DNA of 64,000 nt from an uncultured Acidobacteriia bacterium (GTDB lineage: Bacteria > Acidobacteriota > Terriglobia > Bryobacterales > Bryobacteraceae), in contig CAIQWJ010000083.1 in NCBI GenBank assembly GCA_903875575.1, forward strand, positions 27,398-91,397. The letters are read 5' to 3'. The position numbers and the translations under genes are program-made. The notes beneath the pieces are model-generated. The model had not been told where the DNA came from. It saw nothing but the letters and a program-made list of their open reading frames with translations, and did no database searches. Every line of letters starts with the position of its first letter. Positions within the stretch are counted from its first letter, which is position 1. Of the stretch, positions 17,490 to 27,799 are shown in pieces.

Positions 17490-20400
17490 ATGACAGGAAC
17501 AAAAGTAGCTTTGTTGTTGCTGGCATCGTTGCCGCTATTTGCGCAGATCGATAACGGCAACATTACGGGTCGCGTAACCGACGGCACCGGTGGTGTCATC
17601 GCCAATGCCAAGGTCACGCTGATTCAAACCGAGACAAATTTCGAGACCGCCGCAACCACGAACGGCGAAGGTATTTACCGCGCCCTCAGTCTGCGTCCGG
17701 GGCCGTATCGGATCACCGTGTTTTCCCGGGATTCAGGAAGACGGTCCGCGACAGCGTCGACCTGCGGATTAATTCCACGCTTGCCGTGGATTTTGCCCTG
17801 GAAGTGGGTGCTGTCACCGAATCGGTGGAGGTGAAAGGAACCGCTCAATTGCTGGACACCCAGACTTCCTCGAGCGGCACCACCGTGGATGGAGATTTTT
17901 TCTACGAGCTGCCGAACTACCAGCGGCACGCAACGGCGGTTTTGTTTTTTACGCCCGGGGTTACGATCGCTTCAAACCAGGGCACCAAGGGCCTGTTTGG
18001 AACCATAGACGGCATCGGTAGCAGCCAGATGGCCTACTTCGAAGACGGCGTCCTGGCGAGCTTTGGAGGTCGAGGTACGGGCCAGTCGGAAACCGTGGAT
18101 AACAGCATCGAAGAAATCAAAGTCTTCACATCAGCGATGCCTGCGGAATACGGCCACTCAGCTGGCGTTGGCGTCTCCGTTGTAAAGAAATCCGGCACCA
18201 ATGAGATCCATGGCCTGCTTTCCGATCAGTTCCGCACGCGCAGCATGCAGCAACGCCGCTTCTTCGATCAGTACCGCAATTCGCAGAGCCAGCCGGGCTT
18301 CCTGATCAATCCGCCCCCGCTCATTGTCCAGAATCCGGATGCCAACTTCAGCGGCCCGGTCTATATTCCAAAGATCTATGACGGCAAGAACAAGACCTTC
18401 TTCTTTTACGGCATGCAGATGCTGATCGAGAAGCAGGGTAAACAGCTTTTCGCGACTGTTCCGACGACCGCTATGCTGAACGGCGATTTTAGCTTCGCCG
18501 GATCGGGCGTGACGCCTAATCAGATCTACGACCCCGATACCACCGCCGTTGTAAATGGAGTCTGGAGCCGCCAGCCTTTCATCGGCAATATTATTCCAAA
18601 GTCCCGTTGGAGCAAAGTGGCCACAACTTTTCTGGGACTGAATCCTATTGGCGCGCCTAATGTCCCCGGTTCGTGGACCAACACCGGTCCGTCGAACAAC
18701 GTTCAGCTTGGGCCCATGAAGATCACGATGTATCATTCGCACACGGCGCGTATCGACCACCAGTTCACGCCGAAAATCAAGGCATTTACTACATATACTT
18801 ATAACCAGGAATGGGGGAGACAGCCCCCGCTGGCCATCACCAATTCCCTTTTCGACAGCACCCTGAACAAAGGCATTACTTACCGCAACACCGGTTCCGT
18901 GGGGGCGACATGGATTGTGAACCCGACGACGGTCAACGACATCCGCCTGAACTACTATTCGACGGACATAAACAATTCATCGATAACGCTCAATAACAAT
19001 TACGCTGCGCTGATCGGCTTAGGGTCCGCGGGCCTGCCATCGACTTGTCTGCCGGGCGTGATTCCCGGTTTGATCACGGATCAGGGAAATCTGTCTCCTG
19101 GTTGCGGCAGCAGGACCGTGAATGAAAACTATACCTTTAAAGACGATCTCAGCAAGTCAAAGGGTGCTCACAGCTTCAAAATGGGTTACGAACTGCTTCG
19201 GTACCACTCGAATGCGAACAACGGCCCGGGTAACGTGGATGGTTCCTTCACTTACTCCGGCGTCGGCGGACTGCAGGCCAACGGAACCGCGATAGCCAAT
19301 ACAGGTGGCATCACCCTGGCGCAGTTTATGACCGGTGACATCAGCAGTTTTAGTTTCAGCCAGACTACCGACAACCTTTATACGCGGTCCCGGCAGCACA
19401 GCTTCTATTTCCAGGACGACTGGAAGGTTAGTCGCACCCTGACCCTGAACATGGGAGTACGTTATAACGTCGAACCGCCCAAAACCTATCTGGGCGGCTA
19501 CATCAGCTTGTTCGACCTCTCACTGCCCGACAATTCGACTTACACGAATACAGCCTACCTGCCGTTCTGCCCGAAGGGCGGCTGCATGGGTGCCTACACC
19601 CATCCCAAGGACGGTACCCCGTTCGATACCGACTGGCGCCGCATTGACCCGACCCTGGGTCTCGCGTGGAGCGTCTCACCGAAGATGGTGATCCGCGCCG
19701 GCGCCCGCCTTTCGCACCTCGATACCTTCTCCGACGGCACGAGCCTGATTTTCACCAACGAACTTCTGGCCAAGACGTCTGCCACGTATAGCCAGGTTTC
19801 GGGCAACTTCGCGCCCCTCTTTAACCTCAATAACGGAATACCGGCGTGGGCCTACACGGCTCTGCGAGGGGATGGTTCCGCACCGACTGTTTCCACCAAC
19901 GCCGGCAGCGTCAGCCCAACGATCGTCCCGAGGAATATCAAGACGCCGTATGTTGCAACCTGGAACATCGCCATTCAGCGGCAACTGGGCAAGAAATCCA
20001 TGGTGGAGGTCCGGTGGGAAGGCTCGGTCGGCGTGAAGGGATACGGAAGCATCAACATCAACACCTTGCCCACGGGAATCATTCCCAGCGCTAACCATGA
20101 CGGCACGACGATCAACCTGAACGATCCTGCCAACGCTCTTTACCGGTATCAGTGGGCAAGCAACTCGATTACGTCGTACCAGACACAATATGCCCGGCCA
20201 TATCCCAACCTCGGGAACATCAGCGTAGTCTGCAATTGTGTCCATTCGGACCATCACGCCGGCATCGTGAGTTTCCAGCAGAGGCTGACGAAGGGGCTGA
20301 GTTTCCAGGGCTTCTACACCCTCTCGAAATCGATGGGGATGAGCAGCACTACGAACCTCAACCCGTATATGGACTGGCACCTTTACAAGGCACGCCAGGG

Positions 20401-21118
20401 CTCGGATCAGACGCACAACTTTACGGCGACTATGAATTATCAACTCCCGGTAGGAAAGGGCCGTCAGTTCCTCGGCCACAGCAATCGCGTGGTCAATGCC
20501 ATTCTCGGGGATTACAACCTTTCGTGGACCTATACCATCGCTTCCGGGCAACCGGCCGGCATGAGCATCAGCGGGGTTTCCTTACCGAGTTACACGGCTG
20601 GTGGTTCCACCTTCACCAACATCAACGTGCCGCAATATCCAGGTTTCATGCCGACCTACGGCAACGGCTTGATCCTGCTGCAGAGACCCTCCCTTCGCGA
20701 CAGCTGGCAGGATCTGGGTGGCGACCGGTTTACTCAGGCGAACCAGAACAGCATGATCAATTGCGGCCAGACGATCGTAAATTATGGGAACAGTTGCTTC
20801 ACATATGCGCCCGCGTTCACCAATGGGAACGCGGGTGCCAATGTCTGGGACAACCAGAGAATAATTGCGGCCAGCCTCGCGATGTACAAGGAGATTCCGC
20901 TGCATGATCGGCTGCACCTGCAGTTGCGCCTGGACATGCAGAATCCGTTCAAGTGGTACAACTGGAACGGCCCCAGCACAAGTCTGAACGTCCAGAGCCT
21001 CGCTAACGCTGCGACTTTTGGTAAGATAAATCCCGCAAATTACGGTGAGACCCAAACCGGCACACAGGGATATGGCGGTGTTGCGCTGCTAAATATGACC
21101 GTGGCGCTGAAATTCTAG
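17490..21118 (+). pseudogene. Oar-like TonB-dependent receptor, one-base frameshift
   Basis: The gene encodes a large outer-membrane receptor with a signal peptide (MTGTKVALLLLASLPLFAQ), an N-terminal carboxypeptidase-regulatory-like domain (GRVTDGTGGVIANAKVTL), a plug with IEEIKVFTSAMPAEYGHSAG, and a barrel ending in Phe (VALKF). The frame breaks at the run TTTTCCC (17721-17727): upstream reads PGPYRITV in one frame and PGFRK-type continuation appears in another, consistent with loss of one base. The downstream frame then runs about 1,110 residues without a stop. It is either a decayed gene or an assembly error in a homopolymer. Substrate unknown. Confidence 0.85.
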
Positions 21119-21146
21119 CGGGGGCGTAATTAGTTATTGTAGTGAT

Positions 21147-21216
21147 CGCTCCCTTGCGGCAGCGATTCCGCAGCGCTAACGCGTTACTGAATCGAGACCG
21201 CAAGGGAGCGTTTTTT
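21147..21216 (+). terminator. Rho-independent terminator of the Oar-like receptor
   Basis: A perfect 13 bp stem, CGCTCCCTTGCGG (21147-21159) with CCGCAAGGGAGCG (21198-21210), is closed by a 38 nt loop and followed by six T residues. It begins 29 bp after the receptor stop. The long loop contains a further partial stem. Confidence 0.88.
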
Positions 21217-21228
21217 GCGGCCGGGATC

Positions 21229-22821
21229 TTACCGGGTGACACCGACCACGCGGCCATCATGGACGTAAACCGTCAACTGATGACTGCCGTCTCCAATATC
21301 CGCCGCTAAATAGCCGGCGATGCGCGGGACCGCCAATGTCGACGGGACATCCAGGGGGGACTTCTTGTCTGTATCGTTGTCATAGCGTGACCAGACCACG
21401 CTGTAGTGGCCGTTGCCGCCCAGGTCCCTGTAACCCAGGGTGCCTTCGCGTACTTCGAAACCATCCAGCGGCAGCGTCTTCGCGAAGTAGTACGCGGCGA
21501 TTTTGTCCCGGCGAATGACCAGCGTATGAACGATGGCGTCCACGGTCTTTGGATCGGAATACTGGCCGGAGCGGACCAGGGCGGCAAGCTGGTCGTCCGT
21601 GAAGGCCTTGATTTGTTTCGCTGCCCAAAAGCAGTCGGCCACGGTGCGGTTGTCGAAGGCTGGATTCGGGTAGGTCGGCTTCCAGGCGGCGGGATCGAAG
21701 GTGTCGCTCACGAAACGGCCAGCGCCAGGGAGAATTCTTGGGTGCGTCCGTTCCCACTTGGGCGAATAGGCCCCCAGTGTCAGCAATTCCCGAAGGCCCC
21801 AGCGGAGATCGACTGCGTAAGTATGTCCTTCCCAGGCCTCGTCGGGTCGCAGACTGGCGCTGCCGAACGAGGAGCCGAAATCGGTCAGGAAGTGGCGCAC
21901 GCGACGGATGCCATCGATTGACTGGATGGTGTCGAGCGTTCCCAGTGTTCGGGTATCGGCGTGATCCAGCCAGGCACTGAAGACAAATAACGCCCGGAGA
22001 ACGCGGCGATGATCATGGGGAAAAATGTCGTTGGGATCGTCGTCGCGGGTGCCGGCGTAGCTGAAAGGGCCGAGGAGTTCGCCGTCCACCAAACGGCTGG
22101 CGAGGGCGCGCCAGGTGCCGTCCGGATATCTGGTGACGAGCGAGAGCAGGTGATCCACATCGGACTCCCGGAGGGTAACCCGCTGTCCGTCGCGAAGGTA
22201 ACGGATGTTGGAACCAATGCGCAGCTGACGGCGGTCAAAGCGGACGGCGTAGTTATCCGGGACGTTGTAGCCGATGGCGTGCAGGATATGGGAGCCGGCA
22301 ACGTCGGCACCGGTCGTGCGTTCCGGGTAGCCTTTGGGGTCAAAGCGGAGGGCAAAGGCGCGCCCGGAAGAGTCCTGGATCCGGAAGATGGGGGTCATCC
22401 CCTCGTTCGCGGCGACAATCGTCCAGGGTTGGTTGACCGTTGGGGGTGCGTTGCCACCAGGGCCGAGCGCCAGTTCGGAATTGGTGAGCGGATGGAGGTC
22501 GTGACGGTTGGTGTACCAGTCGCTGTCCGGTACTTCGTCGATGGTGTTGATGTCGAGGGCAGGGGCGCGGTTGGTCCGGGAAAGGGTGTCGGCGTTTTTG
22601 CCGGGTTGGTGCAAAGTTTCCTCAACCATGGCACCGGCATCGGTGTGAGTGTCAATTCGCAGCTCACCAACGGAGATGGGGGGCGGTTCCTTCGCGATCG
22701 GGTCATCCGGATAGAAGCGATGCTTCGTGGAGCCGGCGACGGGGAGTATCGACAAGGCGGCCAACAGGAGCAGAAGTGGCCGGGGGGTACTCGCTAGAAA
22801 GGATTCGAGAAGATGAGCCAA
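21229..22821 (-). CDS. Secreted protein with kinase-like motifs, unrecognised family
   Basis: A 530-residue protein with an N-terminal signal sequence (PRPLLLLLAALSILPVAGS) that may be a lipid-free or anchored exported protein. Two motifs recall atypical kinase folds: WLDHADTR at about residues 284-291 as a catalytic-loop-like block, and FLTDFGSSFG with DFG at 314-316; FALRFDPKGY could supply a lysine. The Asn usually following the catalytic Asp is not obvious, so activity is doubtful. The start overlaps the end of the BamA-like gene by 28 bp, so the two are co-translated and probably act together at the outer membrane. Confidence 0.8.
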   Translation of the reverse strand: MAHLLESFLASTPRPLLLLLAALSILPVAGSTKHRFYPDDPIAKEPPPISVGELRIDTHTDAGAMVEETLHQPGKNADTLSRTNRAPALDINTIDEVPDSDWYTNRHDLHPLTNSELALGPGGNAPPTVNQPWTIVAANEGMTPIFRIQDSSGRAFALRFDPKGYPERTTGADVAGSHILHAIGYNVPDNYAVRFDRRQLRIGSNIRYLRDGQRVTLRESDVDHLLSLVTRYPDGTWRALASRLVDGELLGPFSYAGTRDDDPNDIFPHDHRRVLRALFVFSAWLDHADTRTLGTLDTIQSIDGIRRVRHFLTDFGSSFGSASLRPDEAWEGHTYAVDLRWGLRELLTLGAYSPKWERTHPRILPGAGRFVSDTFDPAAWKPTYPNPAFDNRTVADCFWAAKQIKAFTDDQLAALVRSGQYSDPKTVDAIVHTLVIRRDKIAAYYFAKTLPLDGFEVREGTLGYRDLGGNGHYSVVWSRYDNDTDKKSPLDVPSTLAVPRIAGYLAADIGDGSHQLTVYVHDGRVVGVTR

Positions 22822-24059
22822 ACCTGTACTCCTTCCCGGCTGATGCCGACGTCGAGCTTGATTGGCGCGCTGTTGCCGCTGCGGGCGCGGAAGCCGAAGC
22901 CGATATCGCTCATGAAGTGGGCAGAGCTCATATTGTCGACGTCGTGAAAAACCTTGCCCGCGTCGGCGAAAAGCGTCATGTCCAGCAGCGGCATGACGGT
23001 CCAGCGGTACTCGGCGGTGGCGATGACCGAATTCTGGTCGTGGAAGCGGAATGAACTGAAGCCGCGGAGATCGTCGCTGCCTCCCAGATGCGGGCCCAGA
23101 TAGAAAGGGACAAACGTATTCTGGTGGGGATCCGTGAGTGAAGCGCGGCCGCGGAAGGCGATGATGCGGCGGTGATTCCAGAACGGAATGTAGAGCTGCG
23201 CGTCGAAATCGTACTGGTTAAACCCACCGAGGGCACGGCGGCGGCCGTTGACGTTCTGGAAGGCCGCCTGAAAGTAGGCTCCGTGGTGCGGATCGGTCGG
23301 CTGGTCGCGGCCTTCGTACTCAAAGAAGAAGCCTCCGGTCAGGAAGCTGGTCTGGCGGTCGATGCCGCGGGCGGTTGCCACGGTGTAAATCGCGTCGGTG
23401 GGCGGGAGGTTGGCGGAAGTGCCGGGGCCAATGGCGATTGCTCGATAGCTGCCGGTGAAGCCGGTCCGTAGGTGGCGGTGGGCGATGATGCCGCCGCGTA
23501 CTTCGACGCCGGATTCACGTTGGGAGTAGTTGCTGACGCCGGACTGCACGGAATCCGGCCCGGGACCGAAGTAATTCAGCCTGGTGTATTCATAGCGGTA
23601 GGCATTCAGGCCGAAGAAGGCGCGGCCTTTGGCGAGACGGGGAAGCAGGACACCGCTCTGGATCCGGTATGATTTGTCGGTGGCGGCGACGGCATAAGTG
23701 TCCCAGATGAGCTGGGGCTGGTAGTAATCGCCTGCCTTGAGCACGTATTCCGGTCCGAGGGCAATCTGGGAACCGATGGACAGGCCCCCGACATTCAGCG
23801 ACAATCCGTGGACCCCGTTCTGGGAGGCGTTCCATGCGGCCAGACCATGGCTGACAAACTGTTCCGCTGCGTTCACCACGGGATTGAGGTGGTGGGGATG
23901 GAAGTGGCTGACCCTGATGTTGCGGGCGGCTTCGATGACCTCCGCGCGGGTTTGGGGTTCCTGGGGGGGATCGGGTTCATCCATCGCAGGCTGGGCCGGA
24001 GCCTGGGCCAGAGATCGGGCGGCGAGGAGGGCCGCCAGCGCAGGCAGTACGAAAAGCAT
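22794..24059 (-). CDS. BamA/Omp85-like outer membrane protein (surface antigen type)
   Basis: From ATG 24059 the protein has 421 residues: signal peptide (MLFVLPALAALLAARSLAQA), a Pro-rich linker and a barrel of beta strands. The C-terminal half shows Omp85-type features, FYLGPHLGGSDDLRGFSSFRF followed by AEYRWTVMPLLDMTLFADAGKVF, and ends in Phe (IFSNPF). There is no obvious POTRA repeat, so it is a short Bac_surface_Ag-like barrel, not full BamA. An upstream ATG at 24173 would add 38 Arg-rich residues and is less likely because the signal peptide then lies internally. Confidence 0.85.
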   Translation of the reverse strand: MLFVLPALAALLAARSLAQAPAQPAMDEPDPPQEPQTRAEVIEAARNIRVSHFHPHHLNPVVNAAEQFVSHGLAAWNASQNGVHGLSLNVGGLSIGSQIALGPEYVLKAGDYYQPQLIWDTYAVAATDKSYRIQSGVLLPRLAKGRAFFGLNAYRYEYTRLNYFGPGPDSVQSGVSNYSQRESGVEVRGGIIAHRHLRTGFTGSYRAIAIGPGTSANLPPTDAIYTVATARGIDRQTSFLTGGFFFEYEGRDQPTDPHHGAYFQAAFQNVNGRRRALGGFNQYDFDAQLYIPFWNHRRIIAFRGRASLTDPHQNTFVPFYLGPHLGGSDDLRGFSSFRFHDQNSVIATAEYRWTVMPLLDMTLFADAGKVFHDVDNMSSAHFMSDIGFGFRARSGNSAPIKLDVGISREGVQVWLIFSNPF

Positions 24060-24445
24060 GCGCGCCCGCAACAGCGCGCGCCCCGACCGGACGCCGAAGG
24101 CTGACGCTGCGCTCCATGGCATGGCACCCGCAGGACGTGCGGCCCGCGTGCTGACGGGTAACGTGGTCGGCATGATCAGTTACCCAACAGTATCGAACGG
24201 CAGCAGCAATCCGGCAACCCGAATATCTGCAAAAGTGCGGTTTGGTACAATAATCTTAGAATTTGGACCAGCCGGGTCATCCGGAGTCGGTCCGGTTCTG
24301 ACCGATAGATCTGAACGACAGACTGATCTGACGATAAGTAATAAAGCAGGATCAGTTCATTTCGACAAGGGTTTACCTGGCCGCTCACTTCAAAACACCG
24401 AGAGCCGTCTACCTTGCAACAAAAGCACGAGGACAACGACATTCG
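24060..24445. other. Divergent intergenic region
   Basis: About 386 bp between the BamA-like gene (-) and the lysozyme-like gene (+). It holds a near-perfect direct repeat, GATCTGAACGA (24308-24318) and GATCTGACGA (24325-24334), with starts 17 bp apart, a spacing that could suit a tandem regulator-binding site. I see no convincing -35/-10 pair and no RNA gene. Confidence 0.4.
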
Positions 24446-24934
24446 ATGAGATCTTATTTGCAAACCGGGCTGGTGATCATGGCGGGAGTCCTGGGTGCGG
24501 TGTCAGCCACCGCCGATATGGACCACGACATGATTCCGATGTACCGGAAGTATGACATGCGGGAGGCGATTCTGCGTCGGTTTCTGAAAGCCAGCGCCGC
24601 TCCCGTAGAAACCGACACCGCCGCATTTATTGTGGAAGCCGACGAGCATCATCTGGATTGGCGGCTTTTGCCGAGCCTGGCGATTGTGGAATCGGGTGGT
24701 GGCAAGACGAGCCGGCGGAATAACCCGTTTGGCTGGAACAATGGGGCCAGTCGGTTTACCAGCGCTCGCGATGCGATTCATCATGTGGCCGAGGCACTGG
24801 AGGAATCCAGTCCCTACAAGGGAAAGAACCTGCGTGGCAAGCTGAAGGCTTATAACCGGAACCCCGGATATCGGCAACTGGTCACCAACGTCATGCGGCA
24901 GATCTCTCCGGCGGCCGTAGCGGAAGGGCTCTGA
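24446..24934 (+). CDS. Exported lysozyme-like (glucosaminidase/transglycosylase) protein
   Basis: A 162-residue protein with a signal peptide (MRSYLQTGLVIMAGVLGAVSATA). The core DWRLLPSLAIVESGGGK followed by NNPFGWNNG resembles the active-site glutamate region of lysozyme-fold cell-wall hydrolases, with the candidate catalytic Glu in AIVESGGG. The short length suggests a minimal domain without wall-binding modules. It probably acts in the periplasm on peptidoglycan. Confidence 0.78.
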   Translation: MRSYLQTGLVIMAGVLGAVSATADMDHDMIPMYRKYDMREAILRRFLKASAAPVETDTAAFIVEADEHHLDWRLLPSLAIVESGGGKTSRRNNPFGWNNGASRFTSARDAIHHVAEALEESSPYKGKNLRGKLKAYNRNPGYRQLVTNVMRQISPAAVAEGL

Positions 24935-24958
24935 CCCTCAGGGCCAGTGCCGGGAATC

Positions 24959-24975
24959 CCGGGATTCGGTCCCGG
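24959..24975. other. Hairpin upstream of the S1 promoter
   Basis: CCGGGA-TTCGG-TCCCGG forms a perfect 6 bp stem ending one base before the -35 box. No T tract follows, so it is more likely a weak terminator relic or a regulatory site than a complete terminator. Confidence 0.45.
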
Positions 24976-24976
24976 T

Positions 24977-25005
24977 TTGACATGGCGGCGCAGGCTCTCT
25001 ATAGT
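24977..25005 (+). promoter_or_regulatory. Consensus sigma70-type promoter of rpsA
   Basis: TTGACA (24977-24982) and TATAGT (25000-25005) are separated by 17 bp. This is the best promoter in the window and fits a highly expressed translation gene; the leader before the TTG start is about 60 nt. Confidence 0.85.
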
Positions 25006-25071
25006 TGATAGAATCCCGTTTCAGATCCGGTCCTGCCTGTAGGATCGCGAAAGGGCGGGTGGGAGCAACCT

Positions 25072-26796
25072 TTGATCGATAACGACACGCCGGATCTTGA
25101 AGCCGCGGGAGAATCCCCGGTCAGCAGCGTCGACGCGGAAGAGTATCAGCACTTTTTAGAAGACTTCAGTCACCTTGCGCCTCCGGCGCGCCATGAGGTG
25201 ATTGAGGGGCGCGTCCTGAAGATCAAGGGCGGCAACGTTTACATCGATTACTCCGCGAAGTCTGACGGCGTGGCGCCGCTGGCGCAGTTCCAGGATTTTT
25301 CCGGGAATCACACGGTCAAGCCAGGCGACATCGTCGAAGTGATGGTGGAGGGCGGCTATACCTCCGAGGGCTGCATGCAGCTCTCGCACGAGAAAGCCGC
25401 TCGTCTCAAGATCTGGGACCACCTGGAGCGCGCCCTCAACGAGCAACTCACCATTTCCGGGCGGGTTTTGGGCCGCGTCAAGGGCGGGCTTTCGGTGGAC
25501 ATCGGGGTTCGCGCGTTTATGCCTGGCTCGCAGGTGGATCCGCGGCCCATCCGCAACGTGGACCAGTTTCTTGGCCAGGATATTCCGGTCAAGCTGGTGA
25601 AACTCAACCAGAAACGCGGTAACGCAGTGGTGTCGCGCAAACTGGCCGTTCAGGAAGAAGTGGACGCCCGCAAGACCGTGACACTGGAGACGATCCACGA
25701 GGGCGCGATCCTGACTGGGATTGTGAAGAACCTGACCGAGTACGGTGCATTTGTGGATCTGGGCGGGATCGACGGGCTTTTACACGTGACGGACCTCTCC
25801 TGGGGGAGGGTGAACCACCCTTCGGAAGTGCTGGAAAGCGGCACTGAAGTGACCGTAATGGTGCTCAAGTACGACCCCTCGAAAGAGCGGGTGTCGTTGG
25901 GAATCAAGCAACTGGCGGCTGACCCCTGGGCGCAGATTGGCGAACGGATCTCGGTGGGTACCCGTGTGATGGGTCGTGTCGTTACGGTGACCGATTACGG
26001 CGCTTTTGTCGAGATTGAGCCCGGGATTGAGGGGCTGATCCACATCAGTGAAATGACCTGGTCGCGGCGCATGAAGCATCCCTCCAAGGTGGTCAAGCCT
26101 GGCGATCAGGTGGAGGCTGTGGTGCTGGAGTTCAGCGTCGCCGACCGGAGGATTTCGCTGGGGCTGAAGCAACTGGAAGCGAATCCCTGGACGACCGTGG
26201 AACAGCGGTACAGCGTGGGGTCTGTGGTGGAAGGCCGGGTCCGCAATATGACGGAGTTCGGGGCCTTTATTGAAATTGAAGAGGGGATTGACGGTCTGGT
26301 GCACGTCTCCGATCTTTCGTGGACGAAGAGAATCAAACATCCGAGCGAGATTCTGCGGAAGGGGTCGACTGTGCAGGCGGTGATTCTGGCCATGGATGCC
26401 GCGCATAAGCGCCTATCGCTGGGAGTGAAGCAACTGGAGCCGGACGCGTGGGAAACCTGGTTCCGGGCACACCATGTGAACGATACAGTTCGGGGTAAAG
26501 TGTTGAGGCTGGCGGGTTTCGGGGCGTTTGTGGAACTGGCCGAAGGGGTGGAGGGGCTTTGCCACTTTTCGGAGGTTCCGGGATGGTCTGGCAGAAAGTC
26601 CGATCCGCCGCCACTGGCACCAGGCTTTGAAGCGGACTTCAAGGTCATTCGGGTGAATGAAGAGGAGCGGAAGATCGGCCTGAGTCTGAAGGCGATGGCG
26701 GATTTTGCGGAGCGGGACCGGCTGGAAGATTACCGTCGGCGGGCGACGGCCGCGAGTTCCGGAATTGAAAGCGTTCTGCCGCGGAACGTTGAGTAA
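25072..26796 (+). CDS. rpsA: 30S ribosomal protein S1 (six S1 domains)
   Basis: A 574-residue acidic RNA-binding protein with six tandem S1 (OB-fold) domains; repeats of the form YGAFVDLGGIDGLLHVTDLSW, YGAFVEIEPGIEGLIHISEM and FGAFIEIEEGIDGLVHVSDLSW are evident. It promotes mRNA binding to the 30S subunit. The start is TTG 25072, chosen because GGGAG sits 6 bases upstream and no in-frame ATG precedes the first S1 domain; the non-ATG start may dampen expression. It has its own strong promoter. Confidence 0.93.
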   Translation: MIDNDTPDLEAAGESPVSSVDAEEYQHFLEDFSHLAPPARHEVIEGRVLKIKGGNVYIDYSAKSDGVAPLAQFQDFSGNHTVKPGDIVEVMVEGGYTSEGCMQLSHEKAARLKIWDHLERALNEQLTISGRVLGRVKGGLSVDIGVRAFMPGSQVDPRPIRNVDQFLGQDIPVKLVKLNQKRGNAVVSRKLAVQEEVDARKTVTLETIHEGAILTGIVKNLTEYGAFVDLGGIDGLLHVTDLSWGRVNHPSEVLESGTEVTVMVLKYDPSKERVSLGIKQLAADPWAQIGERISVGTRVMGRVVTVTDYGAFVEIEPGIEGLIHISEMTWSRRMKHPSKVVKPGDQVEAVVLEFSVADRRISLGLKQLEANPWTTVEQRYSVGSVVEGRVRNMTEFGAFIEIEEGIDGLVHVSDLSWTKRIKHPSEILRKGSTVQAVILAMDAAHKRLSLGVKQLEPDAWETWFRAHHVNDTVRGKVLRLAGFGAFVELAEGVEGLCHFSEVPGWSGRKSDPPPLAPGFEADFKVIRVNEEERKIGLSLKAMADFAERDRLEDYRRRATAASSGIESVLPRNVE

Positions 26797-26879
26797 TCCG
26801 CGCGCGCTTGAGGCGGGTCTTCCATGACGAGACGGGAACGCGTATACTGTTGAGAGAAATGCTTTTAGGAAGGTGAAGG

Positions 26880-27209
26880 ATGACAAAGGCCGATCTGATT
26901 GAAGACGTCTCGCGAGTCGTGGAGATGACACGCAAGGAATCCGAAGTGATCGTGGAAGCGATCTTCGACAGCATCGTTCGTTCGCTGCGAAATGCCGACA
27001 AGATCGAGATTCGCGGTTTTGGCAGTTTTCGGACACGGCAGCGCCAGGCGCGCATCGGCCGCAATCCCAAAACAGGCACGCGCGTGGATGTGCCGGCCAA
27101 GAAAATTCCTTACTTCAAGCCAAGCAAGGAACTGAAGGACGTAGTGAACAGTTCGGCGACGGCGGGCGAAGCTGCCGCGGTACCGGCCACGGAAAACGCC
27201 ACAGCCTAA
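26880..27209 (+). CDS. HU/IHF family DNA-binding protein
   Basis: A 109-residue nucleoid protein. MTKADLIEDVSRVVEMTRKES and IEIRGFGSFRTRQRQARIGRNPKTG are the standard helical and beta-arm parts of HU/IHF; the arm carries the RNPKTG tip that intercalates DNA. A ~15-residue Ala-rich tail follows the usual end. A purine-rich Shine-Dalgarno (AGGAAGGTGAAGG) precedes the ATG, and a TATACT box lies at 26843-26848. HU and IHF subunits cannot be told apart here. Confidence 0.95.
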   Translation: MTKADLIEDVSRVVEMTRKESEVIVEAIFDSIVRSLRNADKIEIRGFGSFRTRQRQARIGRNPKTGTRVDVPAKKIPYFKPSKELKDVVNSSATAGEAAAVPATENATA

Positions 27210-27236
27210 ACGGGCAACGCCCCCAATCAGGTCAAC

Positions 27237-27725
27237 GTGGATCATCTCTGGAGTCCCTGGCGCTACAAGTATCTGACGGGTGAGCGCACGCGGGAGGGTT
27301 GTGTATTCTGCGGCCTGGCAGCGGAACAGACAGACGAGCAGAATCTGATTGTTCATCGTGGCACGCATAACTTTGTCATACTTAACCGGTTTCCCTACAC
27401 CAGTGGTCATCTGATGGTGGTGCCGTTCGCTCATGCTTCTCAGCTGAACGCGATTGACGAAGCGGCGGCTTTTGAGATGATGCAGCTCACGCGCGAGGCC
27501 GAGGGGCATCTGCGGAGTCTCTATCGGCCCGATGGTCTGAACATCGGCATGAACCTTGGAGAAAGCGCCGGTGCCGGCATTGCGGGTCATATCCACATGC
27601 ACGTGCTGCCGCGCTGGTTTGGAGACTCGAATTTCATGACAACGGTAGGGGAAACCCGCATGCTGCCGGAGGAGCTATCGGTGAGCTGGCAGCGGCTGCG
27701 GGCGGCCTTTCTCACTATTGCCTGA
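27237..27725 (+). CDS. HIT family hydrolase (Ap4A phosphorylase-like)
   Basis: A 162-residue histidine-triad protein. The catalytic motif HIHMHVLPRW begins at residue 118, and the N-terminal WSPWRYKYL and CVFCGL are typical of the diadenosine tetraphosphate phosphorylase/hydrolase branch. It begins with GTG. The enzyme should act on nucleotidyl phosphates in the cytoplasm. It follows HU after 27 bp and may be cotranscribed. Confidence 0.93.
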   Translation: MDHLWSPWRYKYLTGERTREGCVFCGLAAEQTDEQNLIVHRGTHNFVILNRFPYTSGHLMVVPFAHASQLNAIDEAAAFEMMQLTREAEGHLRSLYRPDGLNIGMNLGESAGAGIAGHIHMHVLPRWFGDSNFMTTVGETRMLPEELSVSWQRLRAAFLTIA

Positions 27726-27799
27726 CCATTGAGAGCCAAAGCCCAACCGTTCGTCCGAATTTATAACAACCCGACGGCGCCGGGAGGCACAATAGAGCC

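Noticed and set aside
24950..24975. Intrinsic terminator for the lysozyme-like gene
   Set aside because: Hairpins are present but no T tract follows and the -35 box begins one base later.
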